Shown: one piece after another, positions 9,040 to 18,085 of the stretch
Layout of the letters: each line of letters begins with the position of its first letter
Numbering within the stretch: position 1 is the stretch's first letter
NCBI GenBank assembly: GCA_934120735.1
Contig: CAKOVA010000003.1
Span: 1-61,789 of the forward strand
Direction: 5' to 3'
Source of the DNA: an uncultured Prevotella sp.
GTDB taxonomy: Bacteria; Bacteroidota; Bacteroidia; Bacteroidales; Bacteroidaceae
DNA length: 61,789 nucleotides
The notes under the pieces: generated by a model
Told to the model about the DNA's origin: nothing
Databases searched by the model: none
The model's input: only the letters and a program-made list of their open reading frames with translations
Position numbers and translations under genes: made by a program

Positions 9040-9047
9040 TATCTTTG
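9040..9047 (+). promoter_or_regulatory. -7 box for the outer-membrane operon
   Basis: TATCTTTG matches the consensus; the -33 region is A-rich without a clear TTG. Initiation near 9054 gives a leader of about 140 nt, which contains two small hairpins (CTAACG...CGTTAG near 9085-9112 and GTTAAT...ATTAAC near 9157-9175). Confidence 0.5.
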
Positions 9048-9193
9048 TAAAAGTTTTACAAGACTTCTTAAAAGGTTCAACACTCTAACGGGTCAGAAAT
9101 TAAACGTTAGACAACAAAAAGACGAGCATGCCCTGAGAGCAATGCACCCTCTTAAGTTAATTCTTTTTATTAACATAAATAAATGATTCAGTA

Positions 9194-11629
9194 ATGAAAA
9201 AAAACATGACGAAAACACTTTCCATCGCAGGCTTATTGCTATTGGGAAGTCTAAAGTCCACGGCACAGGTACATGACGTGTCGTTCATCGCATCACCCAC
9301 CGCAGAGTACATCTGGTGGGACAAAGATCTTTCCATAGACAACATGCCGCTGTACGGTGGAAAGTTAGGATTCGGCTTTGGCCCACTCTTCGAGCTACAC
9401 GCATTCTACTTGCGCGGTGACGATGTGAATGCAAAAGTACGCGGCCATAATTGGCTTACCGATGAAGGATGGGCCGGGCACATAAGAGACACTAAAATGG
9501 ATCTTACCAAATACGGTGGTGAGATGAAACTCAACTTGGGAAAAAACAGCTACTTTGCTCCTTTCCTCACAGCTGGTGCCGGTGTACAGCAAATGAAGTA
9601 CAACAGCTTCACCGGAGATGCCGAGATGAAGGAGGTTCCGTTGAAAGACGAACAACTCTTTGTTTCACTCGGTGTGGGTGCCAAGATTAACTTGAGCAGC
9701 CGCGCTGTGCTCTCACTCGAAGCTAAGAACACCATGTTCAACGCCAGCAAGGGCAGCTACCTGATGAGACCAGAATACAACAAGGAGGATGGCGGCAACC
9801 ATTTGTACAATTGGGGCGCAGCCGCTACACTCAACTTCTATTTGGGTGGAAGGGCTGAAAACAGCGACGATGCCATCAGCCGCGAATACCGCAAGTTGTT
9901 CTCAAGCGGTTTCAAAGGATTCAAGTTCGTGGTAGAACCTGCCGTGACTTATCTGGATTTTGACAAGAAGATGGCTTTGACCGACACCTATCTCGCCGGT
10001 GGAAGCGCAGGATTTGACTTCTCTTCACTCGTAGGCATACGCGGATTCTACTACCAGGCAACCAAAGATGCCGACAAGCTTTCGCTGTCGTTCAACAAGA
10101 ACTTGGCACTGTATGGTGGTAACATCATCACTCGTCTGAACTTCCCAAGAGGTATCAATCCTTACCTGCAACTCGGTGGAGGTTACATGCATGTGGGAAG
10201 CAAATATGCTGACAAGCATGGAAACACTGACGCTGAGAGTACACCATTCGTATTCGGAGGTGCCGGCGTAGAGATTCCATTGTCAAGATATGTCGCACTC
10301 TTTGGTTCGGCAAACGCAGTGTTCACCTCACAAAAGGGTGTTGAAGAAGAAAACATCCAGAACCCTGACCACATCAACACCAGCATGATGTACAACGCCG
10401 GTCTAAGATTCAACCTGGGACTGGCTGCAAACGGCGAAAAGAAATATAAGAGATATCTCAACCGCCGATTGGATGACGAACGTGAAGCCTCTAACGAGAG
10501 ACTGAATGAGCTGAGATCAAAATACGATGAACGGATTTCTGACTACGATGATCAAATCGCAGACTATGACAAGAAGATTGCTGGTTATGACGAGAAGATC
10601 ACTAATTATGACGAGAAAATCGCCGACTACGATGACCAAATTGCAAAATACGATGAGCGCGTTAACAAGCTCAAGGCTGAATACGAAGCACGCATCAGCA
10701 AACTGGATAAGGATTTGGACAAAGCACTCAAGGCAAACGACACCATTCGCGTGGCTGAAATTGCACGATTGAAGGATCGTCATCAGCAAGAGCTCGAAAC
10801 GATAGAGAACGACGAGATGGCCATGAAGCGCAAGCTGGTGAACGAACTGGGTGAGAACAGTAGTAGCAAGGTAAAGATGACTCGCAGTCAACTCAACGAC
10901 TTGGTGAGCCGTATCACAAGGGAAGCTCGCCAGAGTGCACGCAGCTATGATGATGGTTATGACTATGACTACAGCAACTACAACTACAATTACGAAATGC
11001 CACAACAGCCAACTCGTACCGTTGTACCGATGCAAAGAATGCAACCAGCTCAGAACAATGCTGAAACAGAACAGCTAAGAAGAGAGCTCCGCATCATGAA
11101 CGAGAAGCTGAACAAGGTTATCAGCCAACGCAATGCAGGCGAAACAACAGTTGTTTACGAAGGTAATGGTGCCATGGGCAACCAATATGTTCCAGGAACT
11201 GTAGATGATGAGACTGCTGGTTACCATCCTACAACAGGCAAACGTCTGAAGCTGAACCGCCTTGGTATCATCACAGGTGTGGGATTCGGTGATCTGACTG
11301 CCTGGAACTTCGGCGTTCGCGGATACATGCAGATTGGTTCTACCAACCTCGACTTCGTACCAGAGCTGTACGCAGCAATGGCCAACGACAGCGGAATGGG
11401 TATCTCAGGAAACGTTATCTACAACTTTAAGTCCGATGCATTAGGCAAGTTTATACCATACGCAGGTCTTGGTCTTGGTGTATTCCATGGCGATGACACT
11501 CACTTTGGATCTAACATCATCCTTGGTGTAAGCGTAGACATGTTCAGCGGAAGAGTATTCTTAGACTACTCCGCACGCAGCCTAGCCAAGCAGAACCAGA
11601 TTGCCTTAGGCTATTCGTTCACATTCTAA
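9194..11629 (+). CDS. Outer-membrane beta-barrel protein with tyrosine-aspartate coiled coil
   Basis: I do not recognise a named gene. The 811 residues start with a signal peptide (about 1-25). Two barrel-like regions follow (about 28-205 and 220-425), with alternating polar/hydrophobic strands and glycine-rich turns. Next is a charged coiled coil (about 435-590) whose start repeats a seven-residue unit of the type DYDDQIA, then a Tyr/Asp-rich linker (about 600-620), and a last barrel-like region (about 690-811) ending in the outer-membrane-type FTF. The OmpA-domain gene follows after 11 bp. The product probably spans the outer membrane and projects a rod into the periplasm. It converges on the cytoskeletal operon and may be its outer-membrane partner (inference). 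Confidence 0.75.
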   Translation: MKKNMTKTLSIAGLLLLGSLKSTAQVHDVSFIASPTAEYIWWDKDLSIDNMPLYGGKLGFGFGPLFELHAFYLRGDDVNAKVRGHNWLTDEGWAGHIRDTKMDLTKYGGEMKLNLGKNSYFAPFLTAGAGVQQMKYNSFTGDAEMKEVPLKDEQLFVSLGVGAKINLSSRAVLSLEAKNTMFNASKGSYLMRPEYNKEDGGNHLYNWGAAATLNFYLGGRAENSDDAISREYRKLFSSGFKGFKFVVEPAVTYLDFDKKMALTDTYLAGGSAGFDFSSLVGIRGFYYQATKDADKLSLSFNKNLALYGGNIITRLNFPRGINPYLQLGGGYMHVGSKYADKHGNTDAESTPFVFGGAGVEIPLSRYVALFGSANAVFTSQKGVEEENIQNPDHINTSMMYNAGLRFNLGLAANGEKKYKRYLNRRLDDEREASNERLNELRSKYDERISDYDDQIADYDKKIAGYDEKITNYDEKIADYDDQIAKYDERVNKLKAEYEARISKLDKDLDKALKANDTIRVAEIARLKDRHQQELETIENDEMAMKRKLVNELGENSSSKVKMTRSQLNDLVSRITREARQSARSYDDGYDYDYSNYNYNYEMPQQPTRTVVPMQRMQPAQNNAETEQLRRELRIMNEKLNKVISQRNAGETTVVYEGNGAMGNQYVPGTVDDETAGYHPTTGKRLKLNRLGIITGVGFGDLTAWNFGVRGYMQIGSTNLDFVPELYAAMANDSGMGISGNVIYNFKSDALGKFIPYAGLGLGVFHGDDTHFGSNIILGVSVDMFSGRVFLDYSARSLAKQNQIALGYSFTF
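10520..10666 (+). repeat. 21-bp coding repeat, seven units (heptad repeat)
   Basis: Seven in-frame 21-bp units encode successive heptads with the pattern x-Tyr-Asp-(Asp/Glu/Lys)-(Arg/Gln/Lys)-(Ile/Val)-x. Units start at 10520, 10541, 10562, 10583, 10604, 10625 and 10646. The hydrophobic position repeats every seven residues, as in a coiled coil. Confidence 0.85.
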
Positions 11630-11640
11630 TCTAAGAAAAT

Positions 11641-12573
11641 ATGATGAAAAAGTACGGTCTGGCAACACTTGCCTTTCTAGCACTACCCTTCTCCTACACA
11701 AGTGCAGCACCCGTTATGGGTGCGGCACCTGCTGCGGATGACACCATCGTGGTCGACAGAAACGAACTGATGGAGGTGCTAAGAGGCGTGGCTGCCAGCG
11801 AAATGAGAAATCAATACAGGCCGAAAAGAAATGTAAGGCGACAGCGGAGAGGATACAACTACCGTCCATCTCAGCCGGGACAGACGGTTCCTGTATACAA
11901 CTCGTCAGCCAGAAGAGTGGAGTACATTCCAACGTATGCTCCACAGAATGGCACACAACCCATCTATCCGCCATATCCACCGGTACAAAATCTGAGGCCG
12001 GAGAACGCAGAATCGGATAACTCAACACAAACTGAGCAATTGCAAGAACAAATCAATCAATTGCAAAAGCAAATTGAGACCTTGAGTTCTACTGTTCAAG
12101 ATCCGGCCGTCAGACAACAGGTAGATTCCATGGCACGGCAGCTCAACAACTTCCGTGCGCAAAAGGACACGGTGATGATGGCTGCTCCGCAAGAGGAAAG
12201 TACCCAGAATCATGAACTGGTTCAGCCGGCACAGCCAGCGAAGATTGCACCATTTGACACCAATATCAGACAGGTATTCTTTGAAATATCGTCGGATGCA
12301 TTGTCAAAAGAGGCGAAGCACACGCTCGATGACTTGGCAAACGCACTGAAAAACAACCGCAAGCTGAAAGCCGAACTGACAGGATTTTCCAGTCCAGATG
12401 GGTCGAAGGCGTTCAATCGCGACCTTGCTATGCGCAGGATGAACAGCGTAAGAACCTACTTACTGAAGAATGGTGTTCACGCCAATCAAGTGTCTGCGCT
12501 ATCTTACGGCATCGACAAACATTCGGAAATGAACACGTATGCGCGCAGAGTTGAAGTGTGCGTGTCACTCTAA
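11641..12573 (+). CDS. OmpA-domain (peptidoglycan-associated) envelope protein
   Basis: OmpA C-terminal domains bind peptidoglycan from the periplasmic side and tether the outer membrane. This 310-residue protein has a signal peptide (1-22), a basic/proline-rich region (about 55-120), a coiled coil (about 125-165) and an OmpA-like domain (about 205-310). Visible signatures include FFEISSDALSKEA, LTGFSSPDGS, NRDLAMRRMNSVRTYL and the terminal YARRVEV. It has no transmembrane barrel of its own. It lies 11 bp behind the barrel gene and is surely co-transcribed; a strong terminator follows. Confidence 0.85.
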   Translation: MMKKYGLATLAFLALPFSYTSAAPVMGAAPAADDTIVVDRNELMEVLRGVAASEMRNQYRPKRNVRRQRRGYNYRPSQPGQTVPVYNSSARRVEYIPTYAPQNGTQPIYPPYPPVQNLRPENAESDNSTQTEQLQEQINQLQKQIETLSSTVQDPAVRQQVDSMARQLNNFRAQKDTVMMAAPQEESTQNHELVQPAQPAKIAPFDTNIRQVFFEISSDALSKEAKHTLDDLANALKNNRKLKAELTGFSSPDGSKAFNRDLAMRRMNSVRTYLLKNGVHANQVSALSYGIDKHSEMNTYARRVEVCVSL

Positions 12574-12678
12574 AAGGTAAAGAAAATAGAACAGATAGTG
12601 TGGCGAGAGTCAAGTAAGTCTTGTTCCGATTGAGGAGATAAATACCTGATTCAAACTTTCACTTATCTCACATAAACC

Positions 12679-12772
12679 AACAACCACTCGTGGTTTTGCA
12701 CATATCGATAGTTAGGATGGACGAATCCAACTAACATCGACAATTAAAAAAGCAAAACTACGAGTGGTTGTT
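12679..12772 (+). terminator. Large inverted repeat and terminator after the OmpA operon
   Basis: A 21-bp inverted repeat with one mismatch (12679-12699 with 12752-12772; core CAACCACTCGT / ACGAGTGGTTG) is followed by TTTTATTT. The enclosed segment holds a second, imperfect inverted repeat (TCGATAGTTAGGAT against ATCCAACTAACATCGA), so the whole could fold as one long rod. It lies about 100 nt after the stop codon, in the convergent gap. The rest of 12574-12973 shows no gene. Confidence 0.7.
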
Positions 12773-12973
12773 TTATTTGGATTTCACGCACGCACATGGT
12801 GACTCCCGCATAGGTAATCAGCAGGTGGCGTGTTCTGGAGGTTCTCTCTATCATCCCAGAAGCTACATGTTCCGGCTATGTCAGATAAGAAATCAAATCC
12901 AAGAAATCAGCACTCTCCCCTGTTGAGATGGAACAGATGTGATAAAGTTGTACTGCGATGCAACAGAGACAGC

Positions 12974-13810
12974 CTACGGTTGTTTCTCCATGAGCATGCC
13001 GTTGCCAGCATCAATCTGCTGACGTTCGGTGTCAAGTCGGTAAATGGTGATGTTGTTGGGATCGCCAAAATCGCAAACTAACCGTCGGTTTTCATAATAA
13101 AACGTTCCACTTACGGTCTCATCGCCAATGCTCTCCGTGATTTTCTTATCGTTGATGGTCAACTTGATGACCCCATAATCAGTTCCGTATGTCCATGTTC
13201 CTTGTATCCAGCTGGGAGCTTTTCCAGGATGAACCTCTTCGAATGGGTCAACCTCTGCATGTGAAGATGGCACGTCATGCTCCTGATCAAGGCGATATTC
13301 CGTATTGTCATCGGCCAAGGAAGAGCTGTCCAACCGATCGGTGCGAGCTGATTTCCAACAACTTCTGACAGTCAAAACTAATATCAAAAGAATAACAAAG
13401 AACAGAAAGAAACATGAACGGAAGAAGCCTCCACGCTTTTGATTCTGTTCGTTGGCAATGCCTGTCATGGGCGAATGATTCTTTCTTACAGCATTGTCAC
13501 GAGGTGTATTCATTCGCTGCCAACTCAGATTTTCGGAACTACCGGCAGGTCTTTTTGTTGTAGTGCGCGTTGCTCCTACCACAGAAGTGTTGGCTGGCGT
13601 GTCTGTCTGCGCAGCGGAAACATCGCTTACCGCACCCTCTTCAGCCGCATCTTGATTGGATGTCGAAGATTCAGCCTGCTCATCAGAAGCGTCTTCCATG
13701 AGATAAGTAAAGGGCTGTCCGCATCTGGGACACACACAGGCTATCTCAGTCATACCGCTCGGGGCTGTGATGTCGTAACGAAATCTACACTTGGGACATT
13801 TTACTTGCAT
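12974..13810 (-). CDS. Zinc-ribbon single-pass membrane protein
   Basis: Function unknown. The 278 residues begin with an MJ0042-type zinc ribbon (CPKC at 4-7 and CPRC at about 27-30). A disordered Ser/Thr/acidic stretch (about 40-125) precedes one membrane segment (about 130-150, FFLFFVILLILVLTV). The C-terminal beta-rich domain (about 195-275) starts WIQGTWTYGTDYG, resembling a small lipocalin-like fold. With the ribbon in the cytoplasm, the beta domain would be periplasmic. It is the last gene of the cytoskeletal cluster, but a 179-bp gap with a 22-bp repeat array separates it from the gene before, so it may have its own promoter. Confidence 0.75.
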   Translation of the reverse strand: MQVKCPKCRFRYDITAPSGMTEIACVCPRCGQPFTYLMEDASDEQAESSTSNQDAAEEGAVSDVSAAQTDTPANTSVVGATRTTTKRPAGSSENLSWQRMNTPRDNAVRKNHSPMTGIANEQNQKRGGFFRSCFFLFFVILLILVLTVRSCWKSARTDRLDSSSLADDNTEYRLDQEHDVPSSHAEVDPFEEVHPGKAPSWIQGTWTYGTDYGVIKLTINDKKITESIGDETVSGTFYYENRRLVCDFGDPNNITIYRLDTERQQIDAGNGMLMEKQP

Positions 13811-13867
13811 ATCAATGGGTTTACTTTCAAAAAGAGTTTTCTAACTAATTGTGCATCAAGGAGTAAC

Positions 13868-13977
13868 CAATAGCTATCAAATTGGACTTCAATAGCAATG
13901 AGTTTGGCATCCAATAGCTATGAGTTTGATGTCCAAAAGCAATGGGTTTGGCATCCAATAGCAATGAGTTTGAAAAA
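13868..13977. repeat. 22-bp-period dyad array, five units
   Basis: Units start at 13868, 13890, 13912, 13934 and 13956. The clearest begin CAATAGCAATGAGTTTGG. In all five the form is CAA-N11-TTG followed by five bases (unit 1 has CAA..TTG with a different middle). The array fills most of the gap between the coiled-coil gene and the zinc-ribbon gene, ending 57 bp upstream of the latter's ATG. Confidence 0.85.
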
Positions 13978-13989
13978 GCGATTCTATGA

Positions 13990-14562
13990 CTAATCAAATT
14001 TCACCACCGCCTTGTTCACCACGCGCCACATTCCATTCTCGAACACAGCCGACCCTTCGTCAACCGTTTCGATGGAACGAGGATAGACACTGGCGTTGCC
14101 AACGACCTTGCACACCGGCTTGACAAACTGCGAAACGCTGATCATGGCCGTGGCAATAGCATCCGGACTGTTCAACATGATGAACGTGCCGTTCACACCG
14201 TCTGTGGTAGACAGCTGGTAGATGCTTTTGCCAATCTGCTCGGTAGGCGATGCGCTGTTGAAACAGCCGTCACTGCTTGGCGCCGGCAAATAACAGACAC
14301 GACTGTTTGATGGCGAGGATGTGGCCATCTGGCGGGGCTGTGCACGCTGAAGCTCCACACCTGTCTGCGGTTCCAACGAATCAGCGGTGTCATACTCCGT
14401 CATAGACTTTTGCTCCTGCTGTTCCTGCATTTGTTGCAGTGCGTCGGTCAGTTGTTTTACCTGATCCCGCAACGCAACAAGGTGCTTCTCCAACTTTGCG
14501 ATGCGCTCCTCATAGGGTTCGAGCTGCTGTTGTATCTGCCGTTCAATCTGTCCTTCAAACAT
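13990..14562 (-). CDS. Coiled-coil protein of the cytoskeletal cluster
   Basis: Not recognised. The 190 residues have an N-terminal coiled coil (about 5-52, rich in Gln, Glu and Leu), a polar linker (about 53-95), and a compact C-terminal domain (about 95-190) with GTFIMLNSPDAIATAMIS and NGMWRVVNKAVVKF. There is no signal peptide or membrane segment, so it is probably cytoplasmic. It lies 22 bp behind the actin-like gene. It may be a small adaptor of the filament-family proteins (inference). Confidence 0.75.
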   Translation of the reverse strand: MFEGQIERQIQQQLEPYEERIAKLEKHLVALRDQVKQLTDALQQMQEQQEQKSMTEYDTADSLEPQTGVELQRAQPRQMATSSPSNSRVCYLPAPSSDGCFNSASPTEQIGKSIYQLSTTDGVNGTFIMLNSPDAIATAMISVSQFVKPVCKVVGNASVYPRSIETVDEGSAVFENGMWRVVNKAVVKFD

Positions 14563-14584
14563 AAGTCTTTACCTTCCCGCGTTT

Positions 14585-17500
14585 TTATAGGTTCTCAATC
14601 AAGTTATCTCGAATGCTGCCAATAATCGGATAGAAGAACAATGTGTCCTCAATGGGGTCACTGCCGTTCTTGTCATCTTGATTCTTGTTGACGAAGTTCC
14701 AGCCATTCACCAAGTGATGCATCAAGTCTTTGTTAACCAATTGTTTGAACATTTGCAGACTATGGTTGTCAACCAACAACCTGTCCACCACATGAATATC
14801 ATCGCAGAGCTGGCAGAAGAAGTCATTGAACTGGCGCACCTGCTCAACGATGGCGGCGCAAACTTCCTCCTTGTCCATGTCTTCGTAGCGCAGCGTTTCC
14901 TGACTGAGCATGGTGTAGTTGTACTTCACGGAGCTGTCAAAGCTGTCCAATAGTCGGTTCAATTGGTGAACGTGTTCACAACCAGTACTGTCAGCCACTT
15001 GCATCAAGGCACCCCGGCAGGTAATTTGTTTCGGTTCTTTCTTCTCCATGACGATGTTGAACCCATCCTCATCGTACTGTTGGCCGTACACTCGCTCGAT
15101 GACTGTCTGTGCTATGAGGTCAAGGTCGCGCTGCGTGCCAACGATGTCCAGCACCTTCGAACCCGTACCAGAGAACATGATGCTGCGAGGCATGTCGAGA
15201 TTGCGGTGCTTCATCATCTTGGCAACATAGTAAATGAGCGTCACGAAGAAGTAAATGAAGATGATTTTGCGCTGTCCATCTTCGTTGAGTCGCATGTTGT
15301 AGGAGAAGACATCGTTGTCGCCAACCACCTTATTATTAATCACCGAGAACAAGAAAGCGTTGATATCTTCAGACTTCCGCTTGGCTGTGATGTCGTCCAA
15401 GATGCCGTTCAACTCGCCATATTTGTCATCGTCGGCATCAAACAAGCGCTTGAAATAATCGACATACTTCACGAGCATGGGGTTGGTATCGCCGTGCGGA
15501 ACGTCCGAGAAGCCGTCACCGAAGAGTACGTTGGCGGCGAACCTGAACGACGTGAGAATAGTAGGTTGCTGCGCATTGCTCGCATAAACCACCACATCGC
15601 TGGATCCACCACCGATGTCAATGCTGGCAACGGTGCTGGCTGCACCCTTGAACTGACTTGAACTTTTGTAGAAATAGTATGGAGCCACGCTCTCGGGCAT
15701 CTGTATCAGATTGTCCTCTGTCACGGGGATGCCAAAGACTTCACTGAAAGTTTTGGCCCACATCTCGCCCAACTTGCGCACGTTGCCCACCTTCATGGAC
15801 AGCGGATAGAACCAAACCAGGCGCGTCTTGGCCATGTCGCCGTTTTCCAAGAACACCTTGGTGCGCATCAGCAAGGCCAACTCCATCAGGTAAGCGCGCA
15901 CCCGCTTACTGTTAGCCACCTCTGTAGACCATTTCAGGTTGGGCACAATTCGGTTGCCATAGCCGATAGACTCCTTCTCATAGATAAAGGGAATGTTCGC
16001 ATCGCCCAACGCCACAATTCGGTCGACATTGATGGCATCAAGGCGTTCACACTCAGACAAGACGGTGCGTTGTGGGAATCCATAGTTCTCACCGATGACC
16101 TTTGGCAGGAACTCCTGCTTCATAATCACGTCATACAAGATGCTCTCTCCGTTATACGAGGTGGCCAACAGCCGTTCACGCGCAGAAGCACTGACACCCA
16201 AAGGCTCGGGCATGTCGCCGTTTTTCATCGACTCTACATGTGTGTTGGTCGTACCAAAGTCGACTGAGAACGTAAAGGCTTCGTTGCCTTGGACGTGCGC
16301 CGGCCATCGTGGACACAGCACTCCTTCGGCCGCCAGGTTGCCATGATCGTCGGTAAGGGTGACGTTGAGGTAATCGAAATCATCCTGCAAGCGATAATAT
16401 TTGGAACCCACACGTTTCTCTGCCTTAAGGGATCGGTCGCGCATGACCACGTCATCGGGGTTCATCCCATTGCGATAGCCATCGTGATAGAATGACAAAT
16501 CGATGCGGAAGTTCTCTAACATGCCCAGCGCACGGTCAACCAACTGCACGTTATATTGTTTCAATCCCGGCGTCCGCATGAACGGGAAAATGCTCAATGC
16601 GAAAGGTACGGTGACGAAATAGCCATGGTCGTTTGTCCTATCATAAGCCAAATCGACGTTGCGACTCGACACATAGGTGCGCTGCAGCGTGATGTAATGG
16701 CGCTCTTTCTGCACTGGAATGCGCAGCGTGGCGGTCAATGTTTCGACATTTCCCCTCATGCCATGCGTCATTTCGAAGCGTGGTCGACCATTGATGGTGC
16801 CCCACAAGTCGCTAACATTGAAATACTTGAAGTAAAGAGGTTTCAAGGGCAAGATGAAGTTGTGGTCATCGGCATCGCGCGTTGCACTGGTGAGATTGCC
16901 GTCAAAGAAGCAATCACGGTCGAGGGTGTAATCGAGTTTAATCAACGCAGGTTGGAAAAAATCATTGTCAGTCAGCCACGGATACTGATGCGTGGTGGCT
17001 GGTAAGATGCGCTTTTCCGGCTCTACGGAATAATCTTCCGGTCTGATTACGGTGTTGTCATCCCATGTTCCGGTGATATAAGTGAAGGTGTCTGTCTGTG
17101 TTGCATTGAGATGATTCTGCAGCACCAACGGCACGATACCATCCACAGGTCGTGAGGGTTTCATTCTGAAGTCACTGGCTGCAATGGCCGCCTGAACGTC
17201 TTCTGGGCGGGCACCGTAGAACGGAACGCCCAACGCTTGCACGCCTTCTTCCATCTGCATGAAGTTTGTTTCGAGGAAAGCGCGTGCCCGGTCGGCGTTA
17301 TTCAGGTCCATAGCGGCAGGATTTCCTATCTCTTTCAGGATGTCATTTTGTACCATAGCGGGCAACAAAGGCAGATTGGCGATGAGGTAACTGTTCACCT
17401 CACCGCAACGACGCTTCAACTCTGGGTAGGCTGTGAACAAGGCATAGATGTACTTAACGAAGCGTTCGCTGCGCATATACAGCGGACGCCACAGGCTAAA

Positions 17501-18055
17501 GAGCTGCACATTCTGCTCTACGGGGATGTCGCAGAGCCCTTCTTGCGCATTGGGTGACGCCATGAAGAGCGTGATTGGCGAGGTTGAACCAATGACCTGG
17601 TTGCCATAAACCAAAAAATACAAGCGATCCAACTGGTCAAAGTTGAAGGCTTCTTGGTCTTGATGCAAGAACATCTCGATGGTTTCTCCCAACAAACTGT
17701 GCTGTGGTGAGTCTTTCAACTTCTCCAAATCGGTGGCTCGGTTCCATTCCACTATCTGCAATTGATTACGCAATTCAGAGTAATTGAAGAACAACTGGGC
17801 GATATCCAACGCATTGGAAACCAACTTTTCGTCCATCGCTTCGCCTTGCAGACGAGCATTCATGGACAGTCGTTTGAAAGCGTTCTTCACCAAATCCATC
17901 TGTGCGAACGGAGAAGGAATGGCCGTACGAGGCTGTTGTGACAATCCCGCATTGGGGTCAGCGATCATCTCTATCTCGTCAGCGTTATATTGACTGCTCA
18001 GCGGAATCCAATCTTCGCCGGATGTTTTCTTATTATAGGATAATATCTTTGACAT
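14585..18055 (-). CDS. Large actin/Hsp70-superfamily ATPase (SrfB-like)
   Basis: The 1156-residue protein has a C-terminal actin/Hsp70 ATPase fold. Phosphate-1 is DFGTTNTHV (about 600-608), phosphate-2 is SIDIGGGSSDVVVY (about 811-824), and the adenosine motif is FSGTGSKVL (about 961-969). About 590 residues lie ahead of the fold, with helical and beta-rich parts that I cannot assign. The layout resembles the poorly understood SrfB-type large ATPases; that is a resemblance, not a demonstrated match. No signal peptide or membrane segment, so it is cytoplasmic. It begins 30 bp after the tubulin-like stop, so an actin-fold and a tubulin-fold protein are encoded on one transcript. Whether it forms filaments is unknown. 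Confidence 0.85.
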   Translation of the reverse strand: MSKILSYNKKTSGEDWIPLSSQYNADEIEMIADPNAGLSQQPRTAIPSPFAQMDLVKNAFKRLSMNARLQGEAMDEKLVSNALDIAQLFFNYSELRNQLQIVEWNRATDLEKLKDSPQHSLLGETIEMFLHQDQEAFNFDQLDRLYFLVYGNQVIGSTSPITLFMASPNAQEGLCDIPVEQNVQLFSLWRPLYMRSERFVKYIYALFTAYPELKRRCGEVNSYLIANLPLLPAMVQNDILKEIGNPAAMDLNNADRARAFLETNFMQMEEGVQALGVPFYGARPEDVQAAIAASDFRMKPSRPVDGIVPLVLQNHLNATQTDTFTYITGTWDDNTVIRPEDYSVEPEKRILPATTHQYPWLTDNDFFQPALIKLDYTLDRDCFFDGNLTSATRDADDHNFILPLKPLYFKYFNVSDLWGTINGRPRFEMTHGMRGNVETLTATLRIPVQKERHYITLQRTYVSSRNVDLAYDRTNDHGYFVTVPFALSIFPFMRTPGLKQYNVQLVDRALGMLENFRIDLSFYHDGYRNGMNPDDVVMRDRSLKAEKRVGSKYYRLQDDFDYLNVTLTDDHGNLAAEGVLCPRWPAHVQGNEAFTFSVDFGTTNTHVESMKNGDMPEPLGVSASARERLLATSYNGESILYDVIMKQEFLPKVIGENYGFPQRTVLSECERLDAINVDRIVALGDANIPFIYEKESIGYGNRIVPNLKWSTEVANSKRVRAYLMELALLMRTKVFLENGDMAKTRLVWFYPLSMKVGNVRKLGEMWAKTFSEVFGIPVTEDNLIQMPESVAPYYFYKSSSQFKGAASTVASIDIGGGSSDVVVYASNAQQPTILTSFRFAANVLFGDGFSDVPHGDTNPMLVKYVDYFKRLFDADDDKYGELNGILDDITAKRKSEDINAFLFSVINNKVVGDNDVFSYNMRLNEDGQRKIIFIYFFVTLIYYVAKMMKHRNLDMPRSIMFSGTGSKVLDIVGTQRDLDLIAQTVIERVYGQQYDEDGFNIVMEKKEPKQITCRGALMQVADSTGCEHVHQLNRLLDSFDSSVKYNYTMLSQETLRYEDMDKEEVCAAIVEQVRQFNDFFCQLCDDIHVVDRLLVDNHSLQMFKQLVNKDLMHHLVNGWNFVNKNQDDKNGSDPIEDTLFFYPIIGSIRDNLIENL

Positions 18056-18085
18056 GAATTGACTTTGTATTTACGTTCAACGATG

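Noticed and set aside
13868..13977. CRISPR array
   Set aside because: Units abut with no unique spacers, are only 22 bp and degenerate, and no cas genes are present.
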